Below, piece by piece: positions 11,090 to 23,457 of a stretch of DNA of 64,000 nucleotides. How positions within the stretch are numbered: position 1 is the stretch's first letter; the number at the start of each line of letters is the position of its first letter. The position numbers and the translations under genes were made by a program. The notes under the pieces are model-generated. The model was not told where the DNA came from and searched no databases. It was given only the letters and a program-made list of their open reading frames with translations. Origin of the DNA: Apoderus coryli (lineage: Eukaryota; Arthropoda; Insecta; Coleoptera; Attelabidae); contig OU452199.1 in NCBI GenBank assembly GCA_911728435.2, positions 13,774,860 through 13,838,859 of the forward strand, read 5' to 3'.

Positions 11090-13080
11090 CATTCCACGGA
11101 ATTTAAAACGCTCCCTTGTAACTACGAAAAGTATTGAATTTAGACCACTCTGTGTAGATAATAAATTCATCACAGCAATGTCAAGATTTGCTTTGGAAAC
11201 ATAGCGTGAGCGTGTCGAAGACGTGATTGATCTATCAAGTTTCAATGTATATTAGAAAAACTTTTCACCATATATAAGAAGAAATATCACGTATCGTATG
11301 GACTTTTCACTCTCCGAGTCTCACCAATAAATTTTAAAATATGCGACACATCATAGTAATGTATGTTCTAAAAATATAATTGAAACCTATTTTTACAATG
11401 TAACCTGTGTTACATTAATTTTGTTCAGTTCTATGTGAGTTACCATTATTATGTAGGTAGTTATAATGAGAAATTTATTAAACGAAACTTCAGTTGCTTT
11501 ATCTACAATGAGTTAAAATTCCAACAGATCTGCGTGATGGCTTGAGAGAAACATCCTCTCAACAAGAGAACAGTCTAAAATTTAACGGAGTATTCATATT
11601 CATTCAAAGTTTGTTTAGTATATAAGACAGTGTTTCATGTAACTATCCATTATAATGAGAAAACGTATAAAGTGTCTGCAAATAACTGGAAAATTCAGCG
11701 TCTGTCTGGTTGATGTGCCCTATAATTTTATACTAGCAAATTGTGGAGTTTACCGTCATATTTTAGGTGTGTTCTCAGAAGCAGCAAACTTTGATTTAAT
11801 GCGCTCATATGATATATCTTACTACTAAAGATAACAGTTTTAAAACGAACGGTGTTAATAAAAGCTACATAATTACTACCTATATGTGGTTAAAATTTAA
11901 TGTATAATGTGATGATATGCTGGTGTCCAGGTCATTAATTCATTCATTAATTCGTCCCAAATATCACATTTTTTTAAATGTGTTTTATGTTAAGAATTTG
12001 CTGATTCTATAAACATTTTTGTTTTAAATCATTGAACTTAATTCTTACATCTCTATATGAATCAGTTATAACCAGAAAACAATAGTTATTTATGTAATAA
12101 GTGTGCGAAGGATAATTTCGCGCATTGAGACAGAAATTTATTTTGACGATGCGCAGCTGAGTCAAAATATCTGTTGAATGCGTGAAATTTCTTGGCACAC
12201 ATATTACATACAACATTTTTTCTATAACTGCATATATTTCGTTTCATCAATAATTACTATTCTAAAGAATACTCATATTATTTATAATAATTATAAATAT
12301 ACCTTATACCTTGTATATTTCGTTACTATGAAAAGTAGAATATACCCACATACGCTTTTTTAATTTTGACAAAAAGGTGACAACTAGTTTTTATTGTAAT
12401 TTCTAATAATTAAATATTAAGTATGTAAAATATGGAAAATGGAGCTATAAGCAGTGACCAAGAGGCAGTATGAAAGGACATACAGTCAATTCAAAGAGTG
12501 CTGTAAAACTAAAAAATTTGAAAAAGTGAGTGAAAATGTTCTGTTAGGATATTTGTACCATTAAAGTGAATATTGTGAAGAATATTTAATACCTACTTAA
12601 TTAAGAATGTTTGAATCAATTTATGTTTTTCATATATTATTAGTACCTACAATAAAGTTGAATTCTACGTACTTAGATTGTGTTAAAGTTAGTGCACGCA
12701 GTATTTCGCAAACGCCGGTGCGCGAAGAAAATACTTCGCACATCGGCGTTTGCGAAATATCATTTGTCACATTAAAAGTGGTGAAAAAATGTCACTCTTT
12801 TTTGACAGTTGTAGAAAAACATATTTGCATATCATGCGTCTCTTTGTTATGGACTACCTCAAAAAATCACTTTTAATTAGAGTCCGTTACTTTTATAAAT
12901 AAGAGTTCTAAGTCTTTTTTGCAAAACTCTAGGAACTGTTTTATTTTCCCACCCCATAAGGAAAGTATTATTATCTGTTTTAAAGCAATAGGCTACATCA
13001 TAGTTTTCAAGAATAATTGCATTTGAAATTTCACCAGTTAGGTAGGTAGTTGATCCTTAGATCCCTTATTATATTATAAT
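11090..13080. other. AT-rich stretch, one strong hairpin, no gene
   Basis: No recognisable coding region. The only notable structure is the hairpin at 12702-12759, listed separately. Confidence 0.45.
12702..12759. repeat. 26-bp stem, 6-nt loop hairpin
   Basis: 12702-12727 is inverse to 12734-12759 with one G-T wobble and one C-A mismatch. The loop is AAAATA. The stem is GC-richer than its surroundings (TTTCGCAAACGCCG). It could be a minimal foldback element or a small-RNA precursor. Confidence 0.8.
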
Positions 13081-13094
13081 AAAGTAATTTGTAT

Positions 13095-13354
13095 AGGTGT
13101 CTGTGACGTCATTGTTAAATCGTGCTATTTGCTTTTGGAAGGTCCTGGGTTCGAATCCCAGCTCCAGCAATTTTTTTAAATTTCTAATTTGTAAATAAAG
13201 TAGTTAGTTTGTTAGGTTCATTTATTGGAAATAAGAAAAATAATACAATTATAATATAATTATTATTAAAATTTTGTTACGCAGGTTATGCATTTCAGGT
13301 GATTTTCTATCTATCTCAGGAAAATGTTTTGGGGCGACACAACCGATTTTTTAT
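13095..13354 (+). mobile_element. tRNA-derived SINE, copy A
   Basis: A good RNA polymerase III B box (GGTTCGAATCC at about 13149) lies inside CTGGGTTCGAATCCCAGC. It is followed by a T-run and an AT-rich body with TTTTGTTACGCAGGTTATG and GGGGCGACACAACCG. The same body occurs inverted at 39682-40078, where it again adjoins a B-box-like sequence, and in part at 57112-57262. The A box is not convincing. Confidence 0.65.
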
Positions 13355-14559
13355 ATGTATAATTTTGCAATCACAATACAATCATAATCTAAGGTACCAG
13401 AGGTTGTCCTATCCTATTTTAATTTAATATACATTAGAATAATTACTTTCAAGTTTTTGGTATCCTGTCTGATTCCGGGATATTGTTTCTTCCGTAGAAG
13501 TTCTACTTCATATTATTTTCAACTCCCAAGTGTGTTTTTGATGTGCCGTTTAATATAAATTGTTTGGTTTGTATATTAGAGAGGTTACTACATAAATTAC
13601 AACATAACAATTTGGTTTAAATACTTAATTAATGTAGCTAAACTATGCTATTACTTAATTACTCAAGTACTTTTAAAATAGACATGCATGTATGCAAAAT
13701 AATACAGCATCACTATAAATTCCTTAATTATAAAAGTCATTAAATAAATTCCCTTAAGGTAAATAACCCCTCAGCGAATTTCCTGTTTTTGGATAAACCT
13801 ATAAATCATTTAACGACAGTCGCCTCGCAATAGATAGGTCGAAAGTTAGATCTCCATCGAGTAAATGGAAATATCGGAAAACGATGAGCAAACAACAGTT
13901 CCTACTCGATTAGACCACAGAAAAAACAAATTAATTTATCGTACGTTTTTTAGGACACCATCACAATTTTCTTTAAACGGCCAAACACGTTTAAAATTAT
14001 CCCCTGAGTAAGCGACAAAGTAAATCTGGGTCAATTCGACGAAGGAAAAGTAAAAGGTACCAACACAAAGTGTACCTATACCGACTCGATGAATCTCTGA
14101 GAGTTGGCTTGTATTTTCATGTGGAAATTGGATTTCAAGGCTCAAAACAAATACAAAATGATAAGAATAATTTTGAATATTATTAATAGGTTTTATTTTT
14201 AGTCAAAAGACGAATATTTTTTTATCTTAGGCATTCTCGTTCAGGTAAAAAATTCTAAGTGGAGATTTTGATGTATTGGACGAATGAGCTTACGTGTTCG
14301 ATGGCCAAAGCATATCCCGGTGCCTTTCTTGCAGAAAGTATGAATGAAAGTATTTGAAATATGTGTGCATTAAATAATTTATTCCAGAATAATAATGTTA
14401 TGAATGTGTTTTGGACTTGAAATGCGTGCGTCATGAGTGAATTTTTGTAAATGTTAGTAGGGATATTTTCATTCATCCCGAAACTTATCCATTCTTGAAT
14501 TTCCATTTCGATAGGATCACTTTTCCGAATGACTCGGGGCCTCAACCTGAGGGATTCAT
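13355..14559. other. no gene recognised
   Basis: AT-rich sequence with only short frames on both strands. The 3' part may be upstream LINE sequence but is too decayed to call. Confidence 0.4.
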
Positions 14560-16605
14560 TTATACCTTCAAATCAGTTGATTACAATTTGTTGTCAAAGG
14601 TCCTTGGTATGTTTCGTGGCATCTTGTACTGAGGGGGCGTGAAGGAGATGTGCACCTACGATATCTTTATCAATGCCTTTGTTCCAAAAAAAGAAAAGTT
14701 TTCAAACATGGTTTTTTCCTCAACTAAAGAGCTGCACCTATTGGAAGAAGATTGAACATAAGAAATTCAAATCCCCTGGCGAGTCCGACTATAAACTAAA
14801 TACTGTTGATTAAATTCTAAATAGTGTTACAGAGCTTACATAGCTCGCTCACACTGAGTATAATATAAAGCATAACCCGAAGGCATTTTTGGAAATTTGT
14901 AAACAGTAACGCAAAGTGTAGTTATAGGTCCTGAAATGGAAAACATTTTTTGCTGGGTATTTCGCATCCGGTTATTCCGACCGTGACTTTAGGGAGGTAG
15001 ATCAGCCGTCCTGTTCTACTCTAAATAGCATTTCAACTTGTGATGTGATATCGATTTCATATGTATACACTGGTTTAGCTGCTCTGGATGTGAATAGGGG
15101 AGCTAGCCCAGAAGAAATTCCATCATTTTTTTTTTCGGTAATTGGGCCTTTATCTTGGCTACACCGCTCCATCTGATTTTTTGCAAATCATTGAGTACTG
15201 GGATCTTCCCATATTATGGGAGGTCTAACACCTGTTTTCAAGTTGGACATGGTTGACGACCAGTATGGATTTTTGTCCGGGAGATCTACGGAGCTTAATC
15301 TTCTGACCTCTATATATATTCTCACTTCTCCAAGACCTTCAATAGGGTTAGTCATCAGGTACTGGTGGCAAAGCTTGCTGCGTATGATCTAGTGTTGTTG
15401 CAATGGCTTACTAGCTACTTGTACTTACACACATCGTACGCATATATATGTGGTTCTAGGTCTTCTGATATTCAAGTCTGTCTGGTGTCCCTCAGGATTC
15501 ACATCTGGGACCTCTATTGTTTAATTTGTTCGTGAACTACATTGCCAAATGTTTCTTAAAGAGCTACTTTAAGCTTTTTGTGAATGATCTAAAGATTTAT
15601 AGAAGGGTCCTGACATTGCGGGATGCAGAATTTAATAATGTGTTTTTGTGGTGTGAGGCGAATGGCAAGGATCTAAATATTTTGTTATAAATTTTAATTA
15701 CAATAATGATAATGACTCTGAATTGACTGACACAGTTAGAGATCTTAGAGCTTGATTGTTCCCTGTCGTTTGCTCCTCACATCACAGACATCACTAATAA
15801 AGTATTTAGAATGCTGGGATTTCTAAGTCAAAGTACTGCGGACTTCAGCGACATGAATTCGGTAAAGTGTTTGTATTCCTATCTGGTTAGACTACGTCTG
15901 AAGTATGCATCCACAGCTGTAAATATGGCTGGAATAAGAAGGGTTTTATCGCAGCCATATTCACAGTTTAGAAAAAGTACAAAACAGGTTTTTATGTTAT
16001 ATTTCGTATCAATTCGGACACCCTCCTGGGAGGAATGCTGTTTTTGATTATAGATCTTTACTACACCCTCCACATCTTACTACTCTAGTGTCTCGCAGAG
16101 ATTATTAAACTACCAAGTTCATTGCCCTGAACTTTTGGCTAAACTTGGAATTCATGTTCCGTCTAGAAACACACGGGCCGTCGCCTTATTTCATGAGCCT
16201 TTTCATAGGACAAAGTATGCCTCAAGTTCTTTTACGGCTAGAGTTCCGGCTCTAGTAAATCGTTTCCAGCAGAAGCTCGGTATTTTCGGTGACTCGCCTA
16301 CCTTTAAGCGGGAGATGAACAGGGTATTTCGTTCCAATGCGGTGCGGTAGATTTGTGATGCTGTGAGTTTCACTTGCAATTCTCGACTGTAATTTTAATA
16401 TTATTTTAAGATTCTTAAATTTTTCTATTTAATGTTGTACTGGTCATATACCGTTATGGATGTGTTTTTTCTTTTCTTTATTTTTCTTTTTGAGTTGTAA
16501 AATTATCTAATCTAAGAGGTTGTATTTATTTCTCGATAATGTTGTATATTGTTGTTATTATCAAATTGAAATTGGACATTATTGTCTGGAAATAAAGAAA
16601 AGATA
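14560..16605 (+). pseudogene. decayed Jockey/CR1-like LINE, ORF2 and 3' end
   Basis: Read in changing frames, this gives the endonuclease-RT linker (INAFVPKKEKFSNM, NPKAFWKFVNS), then RGASPEEIP and LATPLHLIFCKSLSTGIFP, the RT fingers of Jockey/CR1-like LINEs. Next come DDQYGFLSGRSTELNLL, GSHLGPLLFNLFVN, FKLFVNDLKIYRRV (the FADD position is mutated to FVND), MLGFLSQSTADF and finally an ORF2 tail frame at 16135-16350. The block before DDQYGF is deleted. The 3' end near 16605 is A-rich (GGAAATAAAGAAAAG). It is clearly dead. Confidence 0.8.
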
Positions 16606-16609
16606 CACG

Positions 16610-18486
16610 TTTTGGGTTCCCTGATTACAAATAATATGATTTTGGAGAAATGTATATGTGTCAGTCTGTATTCACTATAAGTTAAAAATGTGGTAAGATT
16701 TTTTCGAAAAAAAAAAAAGTTTCACAAATATTCGGTCGCCATAATGTTTGATGGCCATTGGCGTACCAGAAGAATTTTTTTAAGGTTTTAAAATGTAAGC
16801 AAACTCATATTTCCTAAACGAAATGACGTTCATTAATAATTACTATTTTAGTATTTGGACATTTAATTATCCTTTATTCCTAGTGCTCAGACATATAATA
16901 TATACCTACTAAGCTACTCCTCAAAAAAGGTTAAGAATGAAATTGCATTACCTAATTTAAACTTAAAAGTTTTCATAATTAGCTGTATTATGTATGTAAT
17001 ATTTCAATAAATACAAATTACCGTATTCAAAGTTCTTTGCTAAATGCAGCACTATTAATTTACATTGAGGAAACTTAACATTTTATAACATAATATTAGC
17101 TAGTAACTCAAACAAAAGGTCCTTGCGTCATTTTGTATCACAAAACACGAACTTTCGCAATATAACTTTAGGCATTCCACATAGCTAAACATGCCAAATT
17201 TCTACAAATTACCAAGCGATTATAAAGGTTTCAGCTCAAAAGCGTTCACTTGAAACTTTCACACACCTGAAAACAGAAATATATTCGATAAAAGTTAAAC
17301 TATTGCAAAGTTAGGAAAACTACATGGATATGAATGTGCCGTTAACTTTTGCTCCGCATGTGAAAGTGTATTGCTTATCGAGTAATAGTTTTAATTTAGA
17401 TAATCTACGATATATAAAGGATGTCCGCGGTATTTATGTCAGGACTTCAAAATTATGTAGGTATGCCTAGCATATAAAGAAAAACTTTTAGTGCCAATTC
17501 GTGTGTAGAGATTTCATTTTCAAGAGTACTTAAATTGGGCAGGTCTTCAGTAATTTTTTAACAGCCCACGTTTCTGTCTTTCTATATATCAAAAAGTATT
17601 AAATGTTCTTGAGAAACATAACTTTATCACTATAACCAATAAATTTAATTAACTTTCAAGAAGTGTACAATTTAAGTGCCCCGATATGATTATTAATATT
17701 TTTATAATGGTGTCAACGTCAGACTGCCAGCATTGTATATATTTTTAACGCTCAGTCATGGCTAGAAGTAAAACAAATACAACGAACTCTTAAAGTAAGA
17801 AAACAAACTCTCATTTTAGTAGTTGCACAACGAACAATTTGTCGCTTAACAAGCCTTGAAAGCACGTTTATAACCCAATTTTTATTAAATAAGATTATTC
17901 AGTAAGTGCATTTTTAGTGCAATTGTAGGACGTCTATAAAAACAAAATAGGGATAGTTGATCTATAAATTTGTTTATTGGTCTTCTGATTATTGTAATAA
18001 ATCAGTTATACTGACGTTTATACACTAATTTAGAATAATTATAGAGTACAAGGCACGTTCAGAATGTAGGGTTAAAAAATGTACATATTAAAAAAATATA
18101 CATGGTTAAATCAGTACATATTATATGTGAATTATGTTTTCATGTATTCACCATCCCTTTCGATTGAGGAAGTGAGAAGATGAATAATTTTTTATGCCTT
18201 AGTCAAAGAACTCTGTAGCGACCTACTTCCCCCATTATTCGGCTTGCTCTTTACTTCCTCCTCAGTATAACATTTTTCCCACCTATGTGCATCTTCAGGG
18301 AGGTAAACAGATGATAATCTGAATGCGCCAGTGCAGGGTATCTGCGAAACTCATACTTGACTGCAGATTATACACTTTATGTCGTATGAATAAAATCTAT
18401 ATCAAAGGGAATTCATCGAATAATTTAAAGATTATCGCTAATAGTACTGTGTTATATCACTGATCATGTTATTTACTTTATTTATA
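16610..18486. other. no gene recognised
   Basis: AT-rich sequence with no frame carrying a recognisable domain. The stretch 18170-18330 is less AT-rich but unidentified. Confidence 0.4.
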
Positions 18487-19225
18487 TTTTGGCGCTTCAG
18501 AAACATGCATCGGTGCCTCAATTCAAAAAGCATAAAGTGGCGTCTCGCAATCCTTCAGTTTTTTTTTTCTTACAAATGCTCGAAGAAAATATAGCACTTA
18601 TGAAAGAGAATTATTAGCGATATATCAATAAAATATTTGCGTTATATGTTAGAAGATCAACATTTTAGAATATTTACAGATCAGGAACCACTCATATATT
18701 TTCTTCTACAAAAACTCTGATAGGTACCAAGACAAACACTTTACTTAGATTTTAGTCAATTTTCCACTAAAATTTAATTGGACATAATATATCATGTAAA
18801 GATAATATCGTAGTTGATACTTTATTAAGGATGAATACAATATTCATGCAGGAATTTGATTACAAAACATGGCGAAATTTACAAGAATCCGAACACATTA
18901 CGAAATGATTTAACTTTTATTAAAATTGAAGAACTAGATGTTTCGAACCAACATATTCAAAATTGTCGCGACATCTCTACAAACAAACCTAGACCTCTTG
19001 GGCTTTCCTTAATGAGAAAAAATGCATTTAGCAAAATTCATGGATATCTCATCCTGGCATTTTTAAACAAGCTTATTAAAGAACGATTTGTATGGCCTTA
19101 TATGGAAAATGATATCAAAAAATGGACAAAATAATTTATTCCATGTCACAAATCAAAAACTACGAGTCCAATCGGTTCATATTATTACCTGATTCAAGAT
19201 TTGAATATATTGATATAAAGCTTGA
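18487..19225 (+). pseudogene. Ty3/gypsy RNase H-integrase relic, 5' part
   Basis: Translation in shifting frames gives ASETCIGASIQK (RNase H start), then KYSTYERELLAIYQ and KYLRYMLEDQHFRIFTDQ, the classic gypsy RNase H signature. The frame at 18856-19134 continues into the integrase zinc-binding domain: KIHG, LIKERFVWPYMENDIKKWTK, then PCHKSK and SPIGSYY. The second His of HHCC and other positions are lost. The relic breaks at about 19225 just before the expected DLVGPLP motif, which reappears at 19815. Confidence 0.8.
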
Positions 19226-19230
19226 TTGGG

Positions 19231-19446
19231 AACGTTGTTTCACCGGGCATATTGCCTGCTCACACTAAAGTCGCCACATACCTACATCTTTTTGCCATTA
19301 TCTCGTGCTAGTATAAACTCTTCGTCTATGTTGGAAATTTGTATCACCACTGATGAGTTGTGGATCAACGAAACGGCCCATCTGGTGAAAGCAAATTTTC
19401 GACATAACTTAAAGTCTTGTTACATTATGTAAAAAGCAATTCGCAA
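19231..19446 (+). mobile_element. hammerhead-bearing dispersed repeat, copy 2
   Basis: The copy runs from GTTTCACCGGGCATATTGCC through CTCGTGCTAGTATAAAC, the ribozyme and GTCTTGTTAC to GCAATTC. It sits inside the gypsy integrase relic. The sequence beyond it to about 19810, including a hammerhead-like hairpin at 19657, appears co-linear with what follows copy 4, so both belong to one larger element. Confidence 0.8.
19330..19406 (+). ncRNA. hammerhead ribozyme, type I, extended stem I
   Basis: The core is CUGAUGA (19350-19356), stem II GUUG-UGGAU-CAAC, then GAAA (19370-19373). Stem I is CACCA/UGGUG, extended beyond an internal loop by ATGTTGGAAATTT (19328-19340) facing AAATTTTCGACAT (19394-19406). 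Stem III is short, with a C/A mismatch. The predicted cleavage is after C19382 (AUC^U). The core is intact, but stem III may be too weak alone. Short stem III is usual in hammerheads of Penelope-like elements. Confidence 0.75.
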
Positions 19447-19656
19447 ATAAAACTATTTATTGTATTTCATTAAAAATGGTATATAAAAAGAACAAAACAA
19501 AAATGATGATTTCTTAGATTAGAATTCTAAATTAGGTATAATAAATAATTTTATTCAGAAAATGGTTCATCTAAATTAAAAACAACTATGTGCTGACTAA
19601 CAAAGTATATTTCCAGACTATAATCTTCAGCGTTTCTTATTCTTCATTGTTTGCAA

Positions 19657-19696
19657 CTGATGATGGAACTGGTTTAGTTCCGAAACATGTTTGGCA
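19657..19696 (+). ncRNA. hammerhead-like hairpin
   Basis: CUGAUGA, U, stem GGAAC-UGGUUUA-GUUCC, then GAAACAUGUUUGG. The outer bases TTGCAA and TTGGCAA could also pair. It has the same architecture as the other nine such motifs in the window. Confidence 0.45.
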
Positions 19697-19811
19697 AAGG
19701 GTACTTTAATGAACGATTATGCTGTTAAATTTATTTCGTGGAGATTTGATTTTTATCTTTTCATCCCTGAAATTACAATGCCACTAATGAATCGACAAAT
19801 TATTTTTATTA

Positions 19812-19990
19812 AAATTGATTTTGGTTGGTCCATTACCTCCATCAAATGAGTGTAGATACTGGCCTGTATTGACAGATACATTAGATAGCCATAGGTTTTT
19901 CCAATCAAAGACAATACAGCGTCGGCATATTCCAAAGAACACAATACAAATAGCAACTGTAAAAATCCCTTACATTTTTTTTAATGAGCG
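19812..19990 (+). pseudogene. Ty3/gypsy integrase core, 3' part
   Basis: The frame reads ILVGPLPPSNE, then shifts to LACIDRY and VFPIKDNTA, the start of the gypsy integrase catalytic core (consensus DLVGPLPPS...CIDRFTRWPEA.P). It continues the relic that breaks off at about 19225. The roughly 590 bp between are insertions. Stops replace two Trp-containing positions, so it is non-functional. Confidence 0.75.
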
Positions 19991-20914
19991 AAACGTAAAC
20001 TCGAAGAGAACAATCATGTTTTTCAGACCTTCGTAATATGATAAATGATGTATAGCTTTGGCGGTGGTTTACTAAGGAATTCTAGTTCCTCAGGTTGCTA
20101 GGCCGTCATCTTGTAGAGTTTTTAATTGACAGTGTCGCCAATACGACTGGTTAGTATCTAAGGGAGTTATCGTAATCGTCCTTACTTGACTTGCATTCCA
20201 AAATCACTGTCGATATTTGGTACTTCTAAAAACTATAACTGTAATACTAATGTCATAATACATAAATAATGAGCAACCAAGCCTTCGGGAACACCTCTGA
20301 TATTCATATATAATAATGTTATTCCTGATATTATGGTTTACATGTCGTAGTTGTGCACGCTATAAATAGAAAATGCGCTCATGTACATACAGAAATTGAT
20401 TAATACACTCTTCTCTTACGCTGCGCCGCACCTGTATGTATAATGAATGTTCTGGGAGACTAATTTATTCGAGTGCCGCGTACAATTAAATAAAGCAAAG
20501 TTAAGACCTATTGTTTAATAACGCGAATAAGCCCAAACTGGCAAAACTAAAGCAACCCCGAGGTCACCAACTCTGCTTTAATACTATGCTGTATATGTAT
20601 GTTTGGCTTTAGGGTAAATATAATACTCAAAATTGGATAATTTAATTTTAAGGGCTACCTGGGCATTTACTATCTTGTTAGAACTTTCCTCATATTATAT
20701 GTTGGAGGTAGTGGCATATACCGGACAATTCAAAATATGTAAGTCACCAATAATTCTATTTGCAATGTACCTTAATATTTTTTGTAACTCAATGACTGAC
20801 ATTCATTGTGGAGATTTTCAACAGCTATAGAACGAGTGCTCTGAAGATATTTGATAATTCTGAAATATGTACGAATGCATTTTTGTTGAAAAAAAGTACA
20901 ATACATATTTTTCT
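19991..20914. other. no gene recognised
   Basis: Short frames only. No repeats identified by eye. Confidence 0.4.
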
Positions 20915-21014
20915 TGGACCTTATTGGTCGATTTTCTTGGGAATGAGGTTCACATGAAACTAGTGTTTGAAATAAATATTGTATATTTATTTCATGTCAC
21001 ATTCCTTTGGTATA

Positions 21015-21048
21015 CAACGTTCCGACAACATTACGTTGTCTCTTCAGT
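21015..21048 (-). ncRNA. hammerhead-like hairpin
   Basis: On the minus strand it reads CUGAAGAGACAACGUAAUG followed by UUGUCGGAACGUUG. The stem is GACAAC/GUUGUC. One base is missing before the stem relative to the plus copy, and GAAAC is mutated to GGAAC. Confidence 0.4.
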
Positions 21049-21342
21049 TTCATCTGAACGTCATTCCCAAGAAAATCGACCAATTAAAAAACTGAATAAT
21101 AAGGTTCAAGAAAACCGAGAAGAAAGCTTTCAAGAAAGATATGGCTAATGGCATGGGTGAAAATGTGCAATTTCAATCTACTCAAGTATTAAACAGCAGC
21201 ATGGAACAGAGGTTTTTGATATTAAATATCAAGAGCTATTCAAACGTCTTAACAATATTGCTAATCAAAAAAACAGAAAAATATTTCTATTGAGATGTAA
21301 AAGTGAAGAGTTGTAAGAAATTTGAAAAAAAGATTCTGTCGC

Positions 21343-21376
21343 CTGAAGAAGACAACGTAATGTTGTCGAAACGTTG
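21343..21376 (+). ncRNA. hammerhead-like hairpin
   Basis: CUGAAGA, A, stem GACAAC-GUAAU-GUUGUC, then GAAACGUUGU. Architecture intact. Confidence 0.45.
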
Positions 21377-21589
21377 TATACCAAAAAATGTGACATGAAA
21401 TACATATACAATATCTATTTCAAAAACAAGTTTTATCTGAACCTCATTCCCAAGAAAATCGACCAATTAAAAAATTGTCAGTACATTTTAAGTTTTTGAA
21501 CTCATTTTGAATATAACTATATTAAAAATGAAATTTGCTGCTCCCAAGCAAAATTCTCAGGACAGAATTAAAACTGTTCTCATTATTTC

Positions 21590-21622
21590 CTGATGAACAT
21601 GTCAGTGTTAGCGAAACACGTA
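21590..21622 (+). ncRNA. weak hammerhead-like hairpin
   Basis: CUGAUGA, then AACA...UGUU pairing, and AGCGAAACACGU. The stem is short, so this is the least certain of the ten motifs. Confidence 0.3.
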
Positions 21623-22393
21623 TGTTTTGGAAGATGACTTTTGATTTTCTGAAACACACAAAACTAAACAAACCATGGGTTTGAAGTTCCCCCTCAAAAA
21701 CAAAATCGACGTGTTTTTGTCAAAAATCGTGTGTACTTTCGATGACCATTTATCGTGGGTGGCAAGATTTAAAAAGAACGCACGGTGTGTCGATTTTCCA
21801 ATTTACACAGGTTTTTTTTTGTTGTTTAAATGTAACTAGAGATTAAAAAGTATTCGTTTATAATTCATGGTAATTAGCCTTTCATAATCTCAGATTTATT
21901 TTCAACTTTAGTTAAATAAACCAATGAATCCCCACTAAGTATTATTCACTGGTTGTTTTAAAACCTTTTGCGGGCTCGTGTTTATACTTGGTTCATGAGT
22001 GGTCGCTGCTCACACTCTGTTTTCGGACACAGGTCTTTTTGGAACGTAGCTGAGATTAAATTTTGCGAACGTATGTTGTTTTAATAAAAAATGTAGCAAG
22101 AGGAAGAATAGTTGATATAAATAATTGTATTATTTCCAACTCAAATGGAATATATAACGAAGATTTCTTATTAATAATCAACAAGAATTGGTATCTGGAA
22201 ATAATTTAAAATTGCACTGAATATTTAATATGCCATACAATTATTAATAATTTGCCTTAGTAGTCTTCAATTGCTAATTGAAAACAGTTTGGACAGATTA
22301 TCTTCCAATGCGGCTATAGAAGGTCAAGTTTGCCGATCACTTACGTATTTGTGGGACTGACAGTTTCATTTTCTCATAAGCAGCATTTGTTTC

Positions 22394-23457
22394 TACACAG
22401 TAAAAAAAATCCCGTGTATAATTACACGACGGAGTGGCAAACGCCTTGTGTGTAACAATTCTACACCATTATTCGTATTGTGCCGGCCTAGTAACGAAAT
22501 CAAATTTGGTAAAATAATATTTGACACACTACAGTGTAAAATCAAGTTATGTGCTTGTTCCGTGTTACTTTCTCAGAGACTGTGTTATTTTATACACCAC
22601 TCGCATTACTCGTACACTAAAAATATTTAAATATACACTGCACAATGAAAGATTATACACCCTGTAGTGTATAATATGATAAGTCCAAGTTGGAGCATGC
22701 GCGTATCGTTTGTCTGGCGTCACCGACGCAGTTCCAGATTGTTTATGATTCGTCCGTGTAAAGAATTAAGTACTGAGTCTCGTAGAGGGTTAAAACTTAA
22801 AAAGTCTTATAAAACAAATAAAAATGAGTGATATATTAACTTGTACATTCAATTAAATTTTGTGAAAAAAGACGTAAAACTTATTAGAGACTGAGAAACG
22901 TGATTCAATAAGTGTTTAAACTACAAAGAACTCTATAATGTTACTATGGCTTTAACTAAAAATGCCATGTTGTTTCTAGTTTTTATTTATTACGTAAGTA
23001 GTTTGTTGTTTTTTAATTAAAAATGTTTCAGTCGTACTGTTGCAATTTTGTATATTTTTGATATTTTGCATAAGTTCCTTTGTAATATGACTCAAATATT
23101 TTATGTGTTTTTGAATATAATAAACAAGTAGGTATAAAAATAATCCAATATTTGTTTTTTTTTTTCTATACTTAATACCTACTGTAGATAAATATATTAT
23201 ACCTTTCAGTGTAGTCTATTTAACACTGTTTAGTGTAAATTGAACACGGAGAAATGAAGTAGATTACACTGCTCTGTGTATTTTTAACACGAATTGGTGT
23301 AAAATTTACACAATATGGTGTGTTATGTATAACACTGGTTTGTGTCAATTGTAGACGGTAGTTACCACAAAGCTTAGTGTAGAATATACACGAAATGGTG
23401 TGGACTTATATAGACCACTTTTCGTGTAAAATTCTACGCGATTTTTTTTACTGTGTA
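22394..23457. mobile_element. 1.06-kb CACAGT-ended non-autonomous element
   Basis: Roughly 35-bp terminal inverted repeats start TACACAGTAAAAAAAATC (22394) and end with the complement at 23457. The interior carries numerous GTGTAAA/TTTACAC variants, most densely at 23210-23430. It is related to 9603-11086 by its ends and internal repeats. No transposase frame. Confidence 0.7.

Larger units (their letters stand above)
20915..21480. mobile_element. pair of inverted Penelope-type element ends
   Basis: 20925-21048 (minus) and 21343-21468 (plus) are inverted copies sharing TGTGACATGAAAT, CTCATTCCCAAGAAAATCG and a hammerhead-like hairpin with stem GACAAC/GUUGUC. The approximately 290 bp between contain another copy of CATTCCCAAGAAAATCGACC at 21062 and AT-rich sequence without an RT. 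This resembles terminal repeats of a Penelope-like element left after internal loss. Confidence 0.6.

Noticed and set aside
13141..13175. Possible tRNA gene (GGTTCGAATCC arm)
   Set aside because: Only a T-arm/B-box-like part is present. There is no acceptor stem or D/anticodon arm, and the sequence continues into a body shared with other copies, so it is a SINE.
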